Source of the DNA: Camelus bactrianus
Taxonomy: Eukaryota > Chordata > Mammalia > Artiodactyla > Camelidae
Direction: 5' to 3'
Length of the DNA stretch: 64,000 nt
Assembly (NCBI RefSeq): GCF_048773025.1
Contig: NC_133550.1
Location: 11,024,176 to 11,088,175, forward strand
Shown here: in pieces, positions 35,345 through 47,379 of the stretch
Layout: every line of letters starts with the position of its first letter
Numbering within the stretch: position 1 is the stretch's first letter
Position numbers and translations under genes: made by a program
Notes under the pieces: model-generated
The model's input: only the letters and a program-made list of their open reading frames with translations
Databases searched by the model: none
What the model was told of the DNA's origin: nothing

Positions 35345-35750
35345 GGATCTGGTCTCCTGTGCAAAATCCTTTCAACGGCCTCTCAGGGAACTTCAGATAA
35401 AATCTAAAGTCCCTTTCCCAGGCCTAATACCCTAGTTTGAGCTGACCCCTGCCTCCTTTACCAGCTTCAAGAGTGTCTCTCTGACTCTAATCTCTGTGGA
35501 GTTATTTTTTTCCAGTTCTTCAAACACATCGGGATCTTTTTTTCACGTCAGGCCTTTAAACACTCCGCACAGTTTGTGCAGAATGCTGGACTGCCCTTTG
35601 CCCCGATTCTCCTCTGGGCTGACTTCTGCTCAGTCTTTACAAGTCACTTTGCACTGCCTCAGAGAGAGCTTTATCTGGAGGCAGGACCATGACTGGATGC
35701 CATGAACACCCGGCACAGGGCCTGGCACATTGTGTAAAGTAAGTATTTGA
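35345..35750 (+). mobile_element. L2 LINE 3' region
   Basis: 'tcctttcaacggcctctcag', 'agataaaatctaaagtccct', 'gcctggcacattgtgtaaag' match L2 3' order well. Confidence 0.8.
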
Positions 35751-36156
35751 GGGGTTACCTTATCCCGGAAACTACAGAAGGACTTAGAAATCGAGAGGCG
35801 GGGACCAGAACCCACAGTAATTACATAGTGCTGTGAGATAAATGCTATGACAAAAACATGGGCAGGTATTGTCAAGGGAGATGGAAAAGAAGCAAAGCCA
35901 AGACTGGAGGTGCCTTGAGTCAGGAGGGCATCCAGAGACACAGCTGATACTGACTCTGTTGTGAAGAATCCTGGACTTCTGAAAGGCTAGGAGCCCAGGA
36001 CGTGCAGCCACCTTCGGGCTCTGGCCGTTAGCCTAGGATTTGGAGAGCTCTCGAAGGACTTTCAGCAGGTTTCCTGCAGACAAAGTAGAAGAGAGAAGAG
36101 GTTGCAGGTAGGGGAAGAGGTCACTTCAGTTTTTCAGGAGAGACGGGAGGAGAGCC
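35751..36156. other. Unassigned intron 1 sequence
   Basis: No gene or repeat recognised. Confidence 0.5.
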
Positions 36157-36525
36157 TGTAACCATAGAACGAGCCTCAAACTGGCCCTATCCTGTTTCTA
36201 ACAAGATACGAGTTGTTTTCAGAGACAATAGAACAAAACTGCAAGTCATGCAGCCGAAACATGCAGAGAGAAGATTTTGACCTCAAACGACACCCAGAAC
36301 TTAAGTTTCTCCCCATCATGAACCAAAGGACCAGAACATGACCAGAACCTGAACCCCAGAATCCTTTCACAAGGGAAGCGTCCGCTGTCCAGGAAGGTCT
36401 GGTGCTGAAGCCCCTTAACCACACTTTACCACATTGGGCAAAGTTCCAGAGCCCTTCTGTCGAAAACTTCCCCTCCCTACAACTTTCAAAAGTTCAACTG
36501 AACCCCAGATTGAGGTGACAGATTT
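36157..36525 (+). mobile_element. Older ERV LTR, left part (split by a second LTR)
   Basis: Starts 'tgtaaccatagaacgagcct' and proceeds to 'gattgaggtgacagattt'. It resumes at 37269 with 'gagagccttgcctcctgtct', as expected for one continuous LTR. Probably class I. Fossil solo LTR with no internal region alongside. The outer target duplication is not clear. Confidence 0.7.
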
Positions 36526-37264
36526 TGAAACCGAGCCTCCTTAAAACCAAGTCCCCTTGCAGAGTTTACAATTAACCTCTCTCTTTAAAACTGTTCTTTG
36601 TCTTGTCCCACTGCTGCTCCCTTCAAGATTGAGGAGTATTGAAAGCAGGGATTGAAACAGAGCAGGATCCTGCGGGGCCCTCCTGGGTACAAAAGCCCCT
36701 CTGTGTCCCTTGTTTCTTGTCTGCACGAAAGACTTTACTCTCCCAGGCATTCCCTAGGTTCCAAAGAGCAGACTCAAGTAGTTACTAATTAGGGAAGTGA
36801 GGAAATGCAGAAACAAACAAAAAAGTAGTCAAGAAACAATTGTTCAGCTAGCTACAAACCAGAGTCCGAGTTTCTCCTCAAGGAATGGACCTAACAGTCC
36901 AACACATATCTCTGAGTTCTCTGCAGGAACTGAGAACTCTCACCCAGGTGCGGGATGGCCACAAGTGGGTAGACCCCAGACTGGTTAGAACCAGAAGGTT
37001 GATGATTAAGATTCCTGAAACCCCATGCTGTTACCTCACCCCCAACCAGTCAGAAGAAGTCATGCATCCTGCAATCCTCACCCCAAATACTGCCTTTAAA
37101 AGCTCTTCTCTTCCTACGGAGTATGGGTCTTTCGAGCACAAGCCGCCCAGTTCTCCTTGCTCGGCACCTGCAATAAACGCTGTACTTTTCTTCCCCACAA
37201 CCTGGTGTCAGTAAATTGGTTTTGCTACATGGCGGTAAGCAGACCCAGGTTCAGTTTGGTAACA
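36526..37264 (+). mobile_element. Solo ERV LTR (class I type) nested in the older LTR
   Basis: Begins TGAAACCGAG and ends GGTAACA. It is flanked by a perfect 4-base duplication ATTT (36522-36525 and 37265-37268), the size typical of gammaretrovirus-like insertion. A TATA-like tttaaaag lies near 37095-37102 and an AATAAA at 37172-37177, in the order of a normal LTR. 739 bases; no viral genes adjoin. Antisense to PPM1H. Younger than its host LTR. Confidence 0.85.
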
Positions 37265-37268
37265 ATTT

Positions 37269-37392
37269 GAGAGCCTTGCCTCCTGTCTCCATGCCAGTCA
37301 ACCTTGCAATAAAGCCTTTTCTTTTCTCAAAAGCCGGCACCACAGTATTAACTTCTATGAGTGCCAAGAAGTGAGCCTTCTGCTCGGTAACA
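37269..37392 (+). mobile_element. Older ERV LTR, right part
   Basis: Continues the 36157 LTR: AATAAA at 37308-37313, then a tail to 'tgctcggtaaca'. Total LTR about 490 bases without the nested copy. Confidence 0.7.
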
Positions 37393-37619
37393 CACCTAAG
37401 GCAAGGTGGTGACAGTGGGAATGGAAAAAGGATGGGTGTGATATTATGGAGGAAGAATCTACAGGACATACTAGTGGATTAGATGTGCTGAATGGGTGAG
37501 GAGACTTCCAGGTTTCCGGCTTTGACAACTGAACAGCATGGTTCTGTTCGTGTTATCAGGTAGGAATACGGTAGGATGACAGGGTGGTTCCTAGGCTGGT
37601 GGATCATTCAGGAGCCTAA

Positions 37620-38480
37620 TGTCAGTGTTAGGTTCTTAAAGAACATATGGGCAAAGGATCCGAATAGACATTCCTCCAAATAAGTATACAAGCAGCCAAC
37701 AAGCACAGGAAAAGGTGCTCGACATTCAGTCATTAGGGAAACGAAATCAAACCCATAATGAGATACCACTTCATACCCACTAGAATGGTCATAATCAAAA
37801 AGATAGAAAACAGCAAGTTGCGGCAGGAACACAGAGAAACTACAATCATCATACATTGGTGGTGGGAATGTAAAATGGTGCAGTCGCTTCAGAAAACATT
37901 TTGGCGGTTCCTCAAAGAGTTAAACACAGTTACCATAGGACCTGGCAGTTCTACTCCTAAGTATGTAGCCAAGAGAACTGAGAATATATGCCCCTGTAAA
38001 ACCTTGTATACAAAATGTTCATAACAGAATTATTTATAACAGCCAACAAGTAGAAACAACCCAAACATTCATCAACTGATGGATGGATAAACAAAATGTG
38101 TTTTATCCGTACAACAAAATATTACTTAGCCATAAAAAGGAAAAACTAATATATACCACAATGTGGATGCAGCTTGAAAACATTATGCGGAGTAAAGTCA
38201 GACACAAAAGACCATGTATCATATGCCATTTATATGAAATCTCCAGAATAGGCACATCCATAGAAACGGCAAACAGTGGCTGCCAGGGGCCAGGTGAGGA
38301 AGGGAGAATGGGGAATCATGCTAATGGAATAAGGTTTCTTTTTGGAGTGATGAAAATTAACTAGAATTAAACAATAGTAATGGTTGTACAACCTTATGAA
38401 TATAATGAAAACCACTGAATTGTACATTTTAAGGGAATAAATTGTATGGCATGTGAATTATATGTTTAAAAACAACAACA
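37620..38480 (+). mobile_element. Old L1 LINE, ORF2 end and 3' UTR
   Basis: 'catatgggcaaaggatccga', 'cataatgagataccacttca', 'ggtgggaatgtaaaatggtg', 'tggatggataaacaaaatgt', 'acagtggctgccaggggcca', 'ccactgaattgtacatttta'. About 860 bases, L1M type, more diverged than the 28085 copy. Antisense to PPM1H. Confidence 0.92.
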
Positions 38481-39529
38481 AAAGAACTTAAGGATGATGT
38501 AGGGCACACCTGTGGCACCTATAACTTTCACTGTGAGGCAAAGAATTGAATATTCATTTCCAAGATTTGCAAAATCATGCTATAAGCTCTTGCTCAGCTT
38601 TTAAAACTTAGATCTATGGAAATAAATGCAGCATTTAGTTTCTTGCCAAATGTTTCTCCATAAACTTATATGCAGCTTTTGCAATCTCATCAGAATTTCT
38701 GAAATGAAGTATAAACATGTTAATTGGAAGAACACAATTTCAGTGATTTTCTGTGCTAGCCTAAAAACTCCCAGATCTGAGGAAGCCATTTTAATTCCTA
38801 ATAAGAGACAGAAGTGTCAAAAATATTAGGGCATAGCACCATCCACAGAGGGGTTCTGAGACAAGTAGGTAGTGCCCTTGGTTCTCAGAGATTAATTACA
38901 GCCTGCCCTTAACTCCCAAGTCTCTAAGATGCAACACCAGCCAGAGGGGTAACAGGATGGGGCACATTCCGGATTCTAAGATCTGATTTTAATATTTTAA
39001 TTCTTCTGAAATCAAGATGAATTTTACATACGACCTAGATTGAATGTGATGGTATCTTTAATGTTAAAACAATATCATTAAATTTTTGGCACAGTTTAAA
39101 ATCAATTGATGTCAAGAGGTAGTCTACTCAGATGGTGTTAGCTGGAGGCACATTCCCCAGCTCAATCTCTCTGTCAGGTATTTTATGCTCTACATGCATG
39201 ATTTCTCTGTGCTATAAAAAAAAAATTCTACTTACATACATTTTAACAGTCACCATGAAAAAAATAGTGAGCTGTTCTGTTGCTAGCAAATGTTGATCAA
39301 AATATACTGTACTTAGACTGATGAGAATGTATGAAAATTCTTCTCCCAAAGGGGTCCACAAATCCACATGCAATACTCACTGTATTCCTCAGTACCCTGA
39401 CCGCAAATGAAGTTATTCAACCAACATGTATTACCACGGAATCTACGTATAAGGTATGTGCAAAGGAGGTACTTTAAGGCAGTTATTGAATGAATTCTTC
39501 CACAATTTTGAATTTAAACACGGCTTTCT
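38481..39529. other. Unassigned intron 1 sequence
   Basis: AT-rich, with no gene or repeat recognised. Confidence 0.5.
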
Positions 39530-39778
39530 GCATATAATACCTAATACATTTCCAAAGCACATTTATATACATTATTTCATTCAGTCTTCCCCCAAAACAA
39601 CCCTCTAAGACATAAAAACAGTTGTATCTTTCTTGCCAATCTATTTTATAGTAAAAGAACAAAGAAATAGAGGTTAAATATGTTTCTGAGGTCACAGACC
39701 TAGTCCGTGGAAGGGTAAGGACTGTAATTCAAGACATGTCTCTCTGAGTTGAGTGCCTTTTCATTACGGCATGTGGTC
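39530..39778 (-). mobile_element. MIR SINE
   Basis: Nearly full-length reverse MIR: 'ccaaagcacatttatataca', 'agtaaaagaacaaagaaata', 'tctgaggtcacagacctagt', 'gagtgccttttcattacggc'. Confidence 0.85.
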
Positions 39779-40119
39779 TCCAAGTGGGAATGGTATGGAA
39801 ATTGGCAAGACTAAGCACTAGTGCCATTCTGACATCCCGCACGTGTGCAGGCAGAGGGGCCCTGAGGGCCCTCCTGGCTGGTTCTGTGCACCTTCCTCAA
39901 CTATCCGCGAACACGCACACCTCCTGTGCCTGGCGTCTGCTCTGTCCCCGGGTCTTCACGCTGGCCCAGTTCTGATTCCCTCGGTTCCCTGCATCCTCTG
40001 CTAGTCATTTGCAAGGCAATGACATTATGGACAAAAAGGTACAGTACCGCAGCGTTCACAAGAACATCCCCCTGCAAACTGACTCATTTGGTCTGTATAA
40101 CATCTCCCCAAGGCAGCTA

Positions 40120-40265
40120 GGTCAAGAGCAGTATCTTAAACTTAAACAAAAGGCAACTGGAACACAAGGAGGTCGAGAGATTAGACGAAGCTGCTAAGTG
40201 GCAGAACAGGGTCTGGAATCCACACCTTTTTATTGCAGTGCCACAGCATTTTTCCATTCTACCAC
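40120..40265 (-). mobile_element. MIR SINE fragment
   Basis: 'gctgctaagtggcagaacag', 'ggtctggaatccacaccttt' match reverse MIR. Confidence 0.65.
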
Positions 40266-40267
40266 AT

Positions 40268-40980
40268 TCAGTAAGATGACATAGCACTTATCCATTCATC
40301 TATAGATTCATTCAACAAAGATTGACAAGCACGGGACACATCAGGACGTGTAAAAGGCTGTGGAGGGCGAGAGGAGAAAACAAAACAAACATGGTCTCCA
40401 GCCCTATAAATTTGACAGTCTGTGAAGACACAGATATAAGGACATAACTGCAAATTGTGATGACTCAGAAGGAAAGTAGTCAAGAACTATAAGAGAATAT
40501 AACAAGGAGCCCATACTCAGATGAAAATGGTAGAGAAAACTCCTTTGAGGAAGTTACCTGTAAGCTGAGACATGAAATCAGCCAGGTGAGGAGGGAGGGA
40601 GAAGAGTAGGTCTTGCGGAGGGAAGCAGGCAGTAGGAGACACATGCAAAGGCCCTGAGGCAGAAAACCATGGCCTCAGTGTAAAGAATTTTGGATTTCAT
40701 CGAAATGTAAGAGGCATTCCCTAAAAGATTTTAAGCAAGGGAATGCTCATCTGAATTTTTAGAAGATCATTTTGGCCACTGTCCGCTCTAGAAAATGAAC
40801 TGGAGGGAGATAAGAATGATAGTGAGGAGACCACTTAGATTATGGTAAGATGGTGGCTGGTACAGGGTGGTGGCAGCATGGATGGAGAGGCGTGACTGTG
40901 GGAAGATAATGAAGTTTGATTAGGCAAATCCAAAGGACCAGGGAACTGGAGCTCTGAAAGTCCAAGCGTGCATCTATAAC
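40268..40980. mobile_element. Old dispersed repeat of unresolved class
   Basis: Begins with 'tagattcattcaacaaagat' and runs through 'gaaatcagccaggtgaggag', 'catgcaaaggccctgaggca', 'gatcattttggccactgtcc', a phrase order shared with 52950-53700. Mammal-wide and old. I cannot name the class reliably. Confidence 0.6.
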
Positions 40981-42991
40981 ATCTTAACCTCTAATAAATC
41001 TTAAAAGCAGGGCATGACTCTAAAGAGAAGAGACAGTCAAGTTCTCTAGATGGTTGGGGAAGCTGGCTATCTTTAATATAGTTAGCTGTCTCCATATTAC
41101 TTTGAGCTAAATATAGAAGGCACTCCCCAGACTGCAACAACCTTTCTAAGCTGTTACGAAGACTTGGGACCTTAGAAACTGGGATACAGATGACTCCAGA
41201 CTGCTGAGAACCATTTCCTAAGGTCAGAGATCACTCCTCATTTGGGAAAGTCCGAGACCAAATTGAGAAACATTCTCATCCACAGAGGCATGCTTTCAAA
41301 TTTTTTTTCTTTCAAAGAAAATTCAGATGACATTATCTTAGGAACAGCATGAGCACATTTATATAGTATCTGTGCTTTATGTTAATTAAAGAATGAAAAA
41401 TAAACTGCCTTGCCATTTTCAGTTCCAATACTGAATTGTGCAACACTTGAACATGCACCCTTGGATTTCTAAATGATGAGAACTGAGGAGTGGAAAGAAC
41501 ATGGAGGAGGACAGGGAGAATCACAAAAGGTCACAGCCAGATTACAACTATTCTCACATCTGTCTTCTGCAAACGGGCAAGGGTCCTATTGGCTACCGTC
41601 CAGTTCCCACAGGCACTGCCCTCAGGGCGGTGATGGCCAGTCAGTACCCAAGCATCGGTGGGATCCTCTTTTTTTATTTATACACAGATTCAAGCCTGGA
41701 AGGTATCTTACTGTTTCTTGCTTAGAGGCACCATTTTGGGTCATACACCCAACGAGAGGCAAAGCTTAGGTTGGAAGTTCTCAGACAACGCAGACATGAC
41801 TCTAGAGCATGAAGTTTTAAAAGAGGAGAGAGTTCATGAAGTCTCAAAGCTTTGATTAGGCAATTTCCAGAAAATCCTAACAAGAAAAGTGACTGCTGCT
41901 GTGGAAACCAATGAGGATATTCAGATCTTAAGAGCTCACGCTAAAAGTCAGGACAGCACACAACCACAGAGGGTGAATGCAGGAGGGTGGCGTGGACAGG
42001 TATGTCCAGCGGGAAATTCCAAAGGCCAGAATGAACTGGGGATTAAAGAAATTTTATAGACAAGAAATTTATATAGAAATTTTAGGCTCTTAGGAGTGGG
42101 GTCTTTTGTTAAAATATCATGAATGTTTTTAAATAGCAAATCAAGAAAGGGGTTATTTCTGGTGCTTGGGGTTAATGGAATTTGCATTTGACTTCTTTAA
42201 AAAATTTTCTTTAGAAAGAAAGAATAAACATTAGGAAGGTAGAATGAAAGTCCAAGATGAATAAAATTGTAAAATAGCAGGTTATCTGGTTCAAAATGGG
42301 TTCAAGTCACCTGGCGTGGTTTTATCCTTTATTCCAACAACTTGGAAACTGTGTTGCTGATCCACTGTTGGACCAGCTGGAGGACAAATTCAGGGAGAAC
42401 TGGGCTTCACTAAGACCTCTGAGAAGGTTCTCATGATATTCTCAATGGCAAGATGGTTAACTGGGGCAGAAGAATATGAAGAACAATGAGCATGTCCAAA
42501 GCATGCCGATGGGCCCCCAGCTGGGGGTAGGGAAGGGCCGACTCATTCTTCACTCAACCAGATAAACACGATCTTTGACCCGAATAGCAACACAGAAGGC
42601 AAGGTTATCACATGTGTGATTGCAAGGAAGCAGGTGTGAGTAAATTTCCTGTCCCGCTGAATGAGGATTTGATCATCTTTACAAAGTGGAGAAATAAAAC
42701 AGGGGTCAATAAAAGCTCTGAACTTGGGTTGTCAAAAGCAGTACAAATACAGGAAGGAGAGCAGAAACTTAGGAGATGCTAGTTCAATCATCAAAAACCA
42801 AAACAAAACTACCTCTACAGGTTTTAACAGACAAGTAAGCTCAGTATGCCAGCCCCAAAACCTCTGGTGTGGCCTTAAGCTCCGCTGACAGATACACGGT
42901 TTAGGAAGATGGAGGTGGCTATCCGTGATTTCGCTCTATTCAAGACAAATCAGGCCATTTGCGGAATGACGCATTCAATACCTTATGCCAC
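40981..42991. other. Unassigned intron 1 sequence
   Basis: About 2 kb without a recognised gene or family. Overlapping plus-strand frames at 41473-41855 show no domain. 42330-42760 could be an old unrecognised element. Confidence 0.45.
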
Positions 42992-43335
42992 TGCTATTGG
43001 CTGAATATTTCTGTCCCCACCCCCAATTCATAGGTTGAAATCCTAACCCTCACGGTGATGGTATTGGGAGGTGGGGCCTGTGGGAGGTGATTAGGTCATG
43101 CGATCCCTTCTACAAGGCACTAATTCCATTCATGAGGGACCCCAAGGGCTCCCCTGTCCCTGCCTGCTGTGGGGACAGAGCAAAAGATGGTCCACCATCT
43201 TTTCCTCCTAGGGGCACAGTCTGCGGGGGCCTTGGCCTTGGGCTTCCCAGCCTCCTCAAGTGTGAGAAATCATCGTTTGTTGTTTAAGCCACCCAGTTTA
43301 TGGCATTTTTGTGATAGAGGCCCGCCCATTAAACA
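42992..43335 (+). mobile_element. MLT1-type LTR (ERVL-MaLR) with perfect target duplication
   Basis: 'tcataggttgaaatcctaac', 'gtattgggaggtggggcctg', 'gttgtttaagccacccagtt' are MLT1 phrases. Starts TG, ends CA; flanked by GCCAC at 42987-42991 and 43336-43340. 344-base solo LTR fossil, antisense to PPM1H. Confidence 0.88.
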
Positions 43336-43340
43336 GCCAC

Positions 43341-44269
43341 CCATAAAAAGAGTGGGAAAAAAAAGCCTCATGTACAGAGGCAAGTAATCAATATGGTGAG
43401 AAGACTTAAGGCTTTCAACGCAGGAAGAAGAAAACACGAGCAGGCAGGGGAGCTGCCTTGGGATGACGTGCTGTCACGGGGGAGGGCTGGGGCTAGCACC
43501 TCACCTGGAAGTCTCCAAAAGGTGCAACTGGCCCCAAGAGCAGAATCACCCACCGCAGCTGCAGTGGGGCTGCCCCCACGTCTGAGTTCACCATTGTCTG
43601 AGGGCTCACTGGAGGCTGGGTGCCACCTAACAGAAATGATGTAGAAAGCCTGGTTACATGTGGACACCCTTAGAAGTCCCCTGCAGGAGACATCCCGCTA
43701 TGGAAGTTCAATGGCCAGTTCCTAAGTTGTGCCCAGTTGCCTGTAGGCACCAAGTTCAATGATGTAACAACTGCCACTGACCATTTTTTTTCAGCACACA
43801 CTCACATGCCACGGCTTTCCTTTAAAACAGCATCAGGTGAAGCTTGAGTCAACCCTATGCCATCTTGAGTAAGAGTTTAACTTCTTTCTGCTCTTAGAAA
43901 CACGCTGCTGCCCAGTTTATCTCTTGCAGTCTCTTATCTCAGAAATGGGTGTATGGTGTTCCCTGACCTACACTATGAATATTTCACTCTGATTAGACGT
44001 ACAGTCTATGCTCAGTCGGAGACAACCATTCTGGAGGCGTATTTTTAGCCAAATCTTTTTAATCTTGGCAGCGCCCTCATCCAGGGACTTAACATACTGT
44101 GTGAGCAGCCTGCTATTACGGGCTACTCTTGTGGCTGCTGTTCGCAGATGCACTGGGCTTCCTGGTTACTGAACACAGACCAGGAGATACAATTAGCACG
44201 TCCTTATGGAATGAGACACTGAGCGCATTTCACAGAGAATGGCTGTCCCCCACCTGCAAAGCGGCCAAT
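43341..44269. other. Unassigned intron 1 sequence
   Basis: Overlapping 83-99 codon frames at 43368-43667 on both strands in GC-rich sequence; no recognised protein. Confidence 0.45.
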
Positions 44270-44714
44270 GCTCTCAGCCTTGGCTTCCCTCACTGCCTGA
44301 GCTACTTCTCAGCCTCACCCCCACAACTGACCTGTTCTTAGATTTTCCTTTCATGAACTCTACTCACCTCCTCCTGCAACTGTGGTCATGCCTGACCGTC
44401 TAAAATGCCTTCGCTGCCCCTTTCCTCCCATCGTACTGAGGGGCTGGATTCACAAGCCAGCCCCCCATTCTAACGCACCCCCACCTGCTTCTGGCCTCCC
44501 TGTGCACACGTTCCAGCAGAGCTCAGGCTTCTCAAGCAGAGCTCTGTTCCGTCTCAGGCCATGGCTGCATCCCCAGCCACTCAACCAGAAGCTGGACCAG
44601 AGCAAGGTAATTTACTGCACAAAAAGATACTTCCCAACTGCTAATTTCCCCTAGAGGAGTTCCCTGAGAACAGAAAACATTTTGTTCCGAGGTACCATAT
44701 AAAATAGTAACTAA
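44270..44714 (+). mobile_element. Possible L2 LINE fragment
   Basis: Pyrimidine-rich with L2-like phrases ('cttcctttcctcccatc'-type runs, 'ttccctgagaacagaaaaca'). Weak. Confidence 0.35.
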
Positions 44715-44965
44715 CATCAGTGGAGATTTCTATGTGTCCAACACTCTGCAGAACACTTCAGATGCACTGTCTCCCTTGATCTCTCCCAACCACTCATGAC
44801 ATTGTGTATATATATATGTATATATGAATATATGATTATTCCCATTTTGAGAAGAAGCAATGGAGTCTTGGGGAGGTTAAGGAATTTGCCCAAGGTCACG
44901 CTGCCAGTAAGCGGCCCAGCAGAGGTCCAGTCCCAGACCGCAGACTACCTGCAGTCTTAAAGCAC
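44715..44965 (-). mobile_element. MIR SINE with an internal AT microsatellite
   Basis: 'ctgcagaacacttcagatgc', 'aaggaatttgcccaaggtca', 'cagtaagcggcccagcagag' are reverse MIR. A TA/TG microsatellite (44804-44834) sits inside it. Confidence 0.85.
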
Positions 44966-46307
44966 CTCGCCTGCTCCTGCACCTTACATAGCCACCCTGA
45001 GGGGAGGAATGATTCACACTCAGACTCGCAGAGTGAAACCACACAGAACCCACGAGAATGGTTAACAGAGGTTTGCTCCAGTAGACAGGACGTTCCCAGT
45101 CGAGACCACACATTGATGACTATCACTTTGTCTTTGCTGAGATGCTAGGCCAGATGCTTGAAATAAAGAATGAGGAAGGAAGGAGTAGGTCTGATGCATT
45201 CAATTTTAATGTCTAAAACTAAATCTCATTTACTTTCCAATAACTATTTCCTTTTTTAAGATGTAATCTATGCTGAAAGAAAAACGTTCGTGAGCCCCAC
45301 CCGGGTGTCAGATACAGCTGAGATGGAAAGATAATCTCAAGGCTCTAGGAGGGGGAACCTCAGGCGGAAATTATAGACCACGGGTTGATTGCTCGTTATG
45401 GAGCAGCTGGTTTCAATTTGATGCTCTTGCTTATTTTAGCTTCTACTCAAGACCAGAGTAGCTTTAACACTTGGCGCTTTGGTTTTTAAATGGTGCTGAG
45501 GAACCCGAGTGTTCCTAAAAAGGGTCTCGGGGGAAGGTGGTGGGTGATGGGTGAAGGACAGAGTTTCAAGAAAGATTTGTTTTGAAATCATGGTTCTGCT
45601 GTTTCAAACAAAACAAAAAACTGGAAACCATGACTTTAAAGGTATCTGCAAAATCAGGATATTTTTCTCTTACTTGTATCACCTGGGGTGGCAAGCGGGC
45701 CTGTTCTATTGGAAGTGAGTCTTTAATTACACATCTTGATTTCCATCTGACAGGCTTGATCCTGGCCACCTGCACCAGTGCCTTGCCCAGTGGGCGAGGG
45801 ACACGGAGGGAAAATGGGCTGTTCCAAGGGGTGCCCGCTTGTGAGGAAGTGTTTCTTTCACTGATTTCTTTCCCTCTCCTCCTCCAGAGACGGTGGTGGC
45901 TCGTCTCTGTCTAAAATAGATTAAAATGCTGCGATTGAACCTGGGGTTCAACCCTGCCTGCACACTGGAATGTTCTATGGCAGTTTGAAAATGGTACTGA
46001 TGGCCAGGCTCCTCTGAGGACCAGCTAAACTGGAGCCTCTGGGGAGGGTGTTCCCTTCACGGCATTTCTGCAGAAGCCCTCAGATGACTGCAGCGGGCAG
46101 CCAGGGAGGAGAGCCCGCGTCAGATACCTGTTCTTAAATCTTCTCTGCTAGAGGCCAATGTCCACAGGTCTGTAAAAACAATTTTACACACACACAAAAT
46201 TATATACACAAAATGTTTCTGTGATACAATGCAGATGTAATTTAGTAGAAAACAGGTATCTTCCCAGTAGAGAGCAGACTAGTCTGTGAAACACTGTTCT
46301 AAAGAAG
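44966..46307. other. Unassigned intron 1 sequence
   Basis: A 110-codon frame at 45582-45914 is not recognised. No repeat family seen. Confidence 0.45.
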
Positions 46308-46310
46308 TAA

Positions 46311-46369
<59 letters not shown>

Positions 46370-46411
46370 ACAAATAAACAAACAAACAAACAAACAAACA
46401 AACAAACAAAC
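46308..46411 (+). repeat. TAAA/CAAA compound microsatellite
   Basis: About 60 bases of TAAA units shift to about 40 bases of CAAA units. Open frames of repeated residues across it are artefacts. Likely polymorphic in length. Confidence 0.95.
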
Positions 46412-47379
46412 ATTTTGTAAAGATCATGTTTGACCAGGATTATTAGGGAGGCAGAGTATTAGGTCCGCTTTTCATTTGGCTTAATTCCCACCCATCCCAG
46501 TGATCTTAACTTTTGCTATTTCTGCTATGAAGCTGTCCCTGAGCCCCAGGTTTGGATTAGGGGCTTCTGCTCCCTACCAGAGCCCGGCAGGCACTTGGGT
46601 TGGAGGCAGCACGGAAAAGGTATGCCTGGTGCACTTGAACGACCCACTCTGACTTCCCCAGTGGCCCTTAGTGATCACAGGTCAGCAGGCTCAATTCCAC
46701 TCCATCCGCATCCTCCCCAGACAGTGGGTCAGCTGTGAAGTCAGCCTTACCTGCTTCTCCACCCAGGCTGGGGACAGAACACCCAGCCACTCTGCAGACT
46801 TAGCCACCTCGATCCTCTCCCTTGTCCATGCTCAGCCCCCATCTTGGAACAATTCTAGCTCAGCTTCCGTTTTGGCTCCACATCTGTCCTCAGCCCCTTA
46901 AGTGCGGACATCCCTGTCCGAGGCTCTCTCCATGCTGTCCCCAGATGACAAGCGCAGCACCTGGTTCTCATGACCAGGCCTGCACTGAGGACCCACCATG
47001 GGTGTCCTCAGCCCAGACCCAGATCTACGAGGATGCATGATGGTCTACAGCACTTGAAACCTCAGCACACCACACCCGAATTCTTCAGCTACTCCCTCCA
47101 CCTCTATGTGCTCCACTTGTAACCCTCATCTCAGTTCATCTAACACAGTATTTACACAATTGCCTAATCAGCAAACTGGCATGGTCTGTGATGGCTTTGT
47201 GGTGTCAGTGTGGCTAGGCTAAAATGCACTCCTCTGCATTCCCTTTCTAGTATGTCTCTGGTTAACATGTGTGACAAGAGTCTCTCTTGAGAGCAGGAGG
47301 ATTGTGAAGGAGGCACAGCCACCTTGCAGCGTGTGCACCTTCCCAACTATTCAACACTTATCTTCAGGCTGCTGTGAAG
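46412..47379. other. Unassigned intron 1 sequence
   Basis: GC-moderate. 46730-47150 has a faint L2 feel but no firm match. Confidence 0.4.

Noticed and set aside
46184-46405. Frame of repeated hydrophobic residues resembling a membrane peptide
   Set aside because: Translation of the TAAA/CAAA microsatellite.
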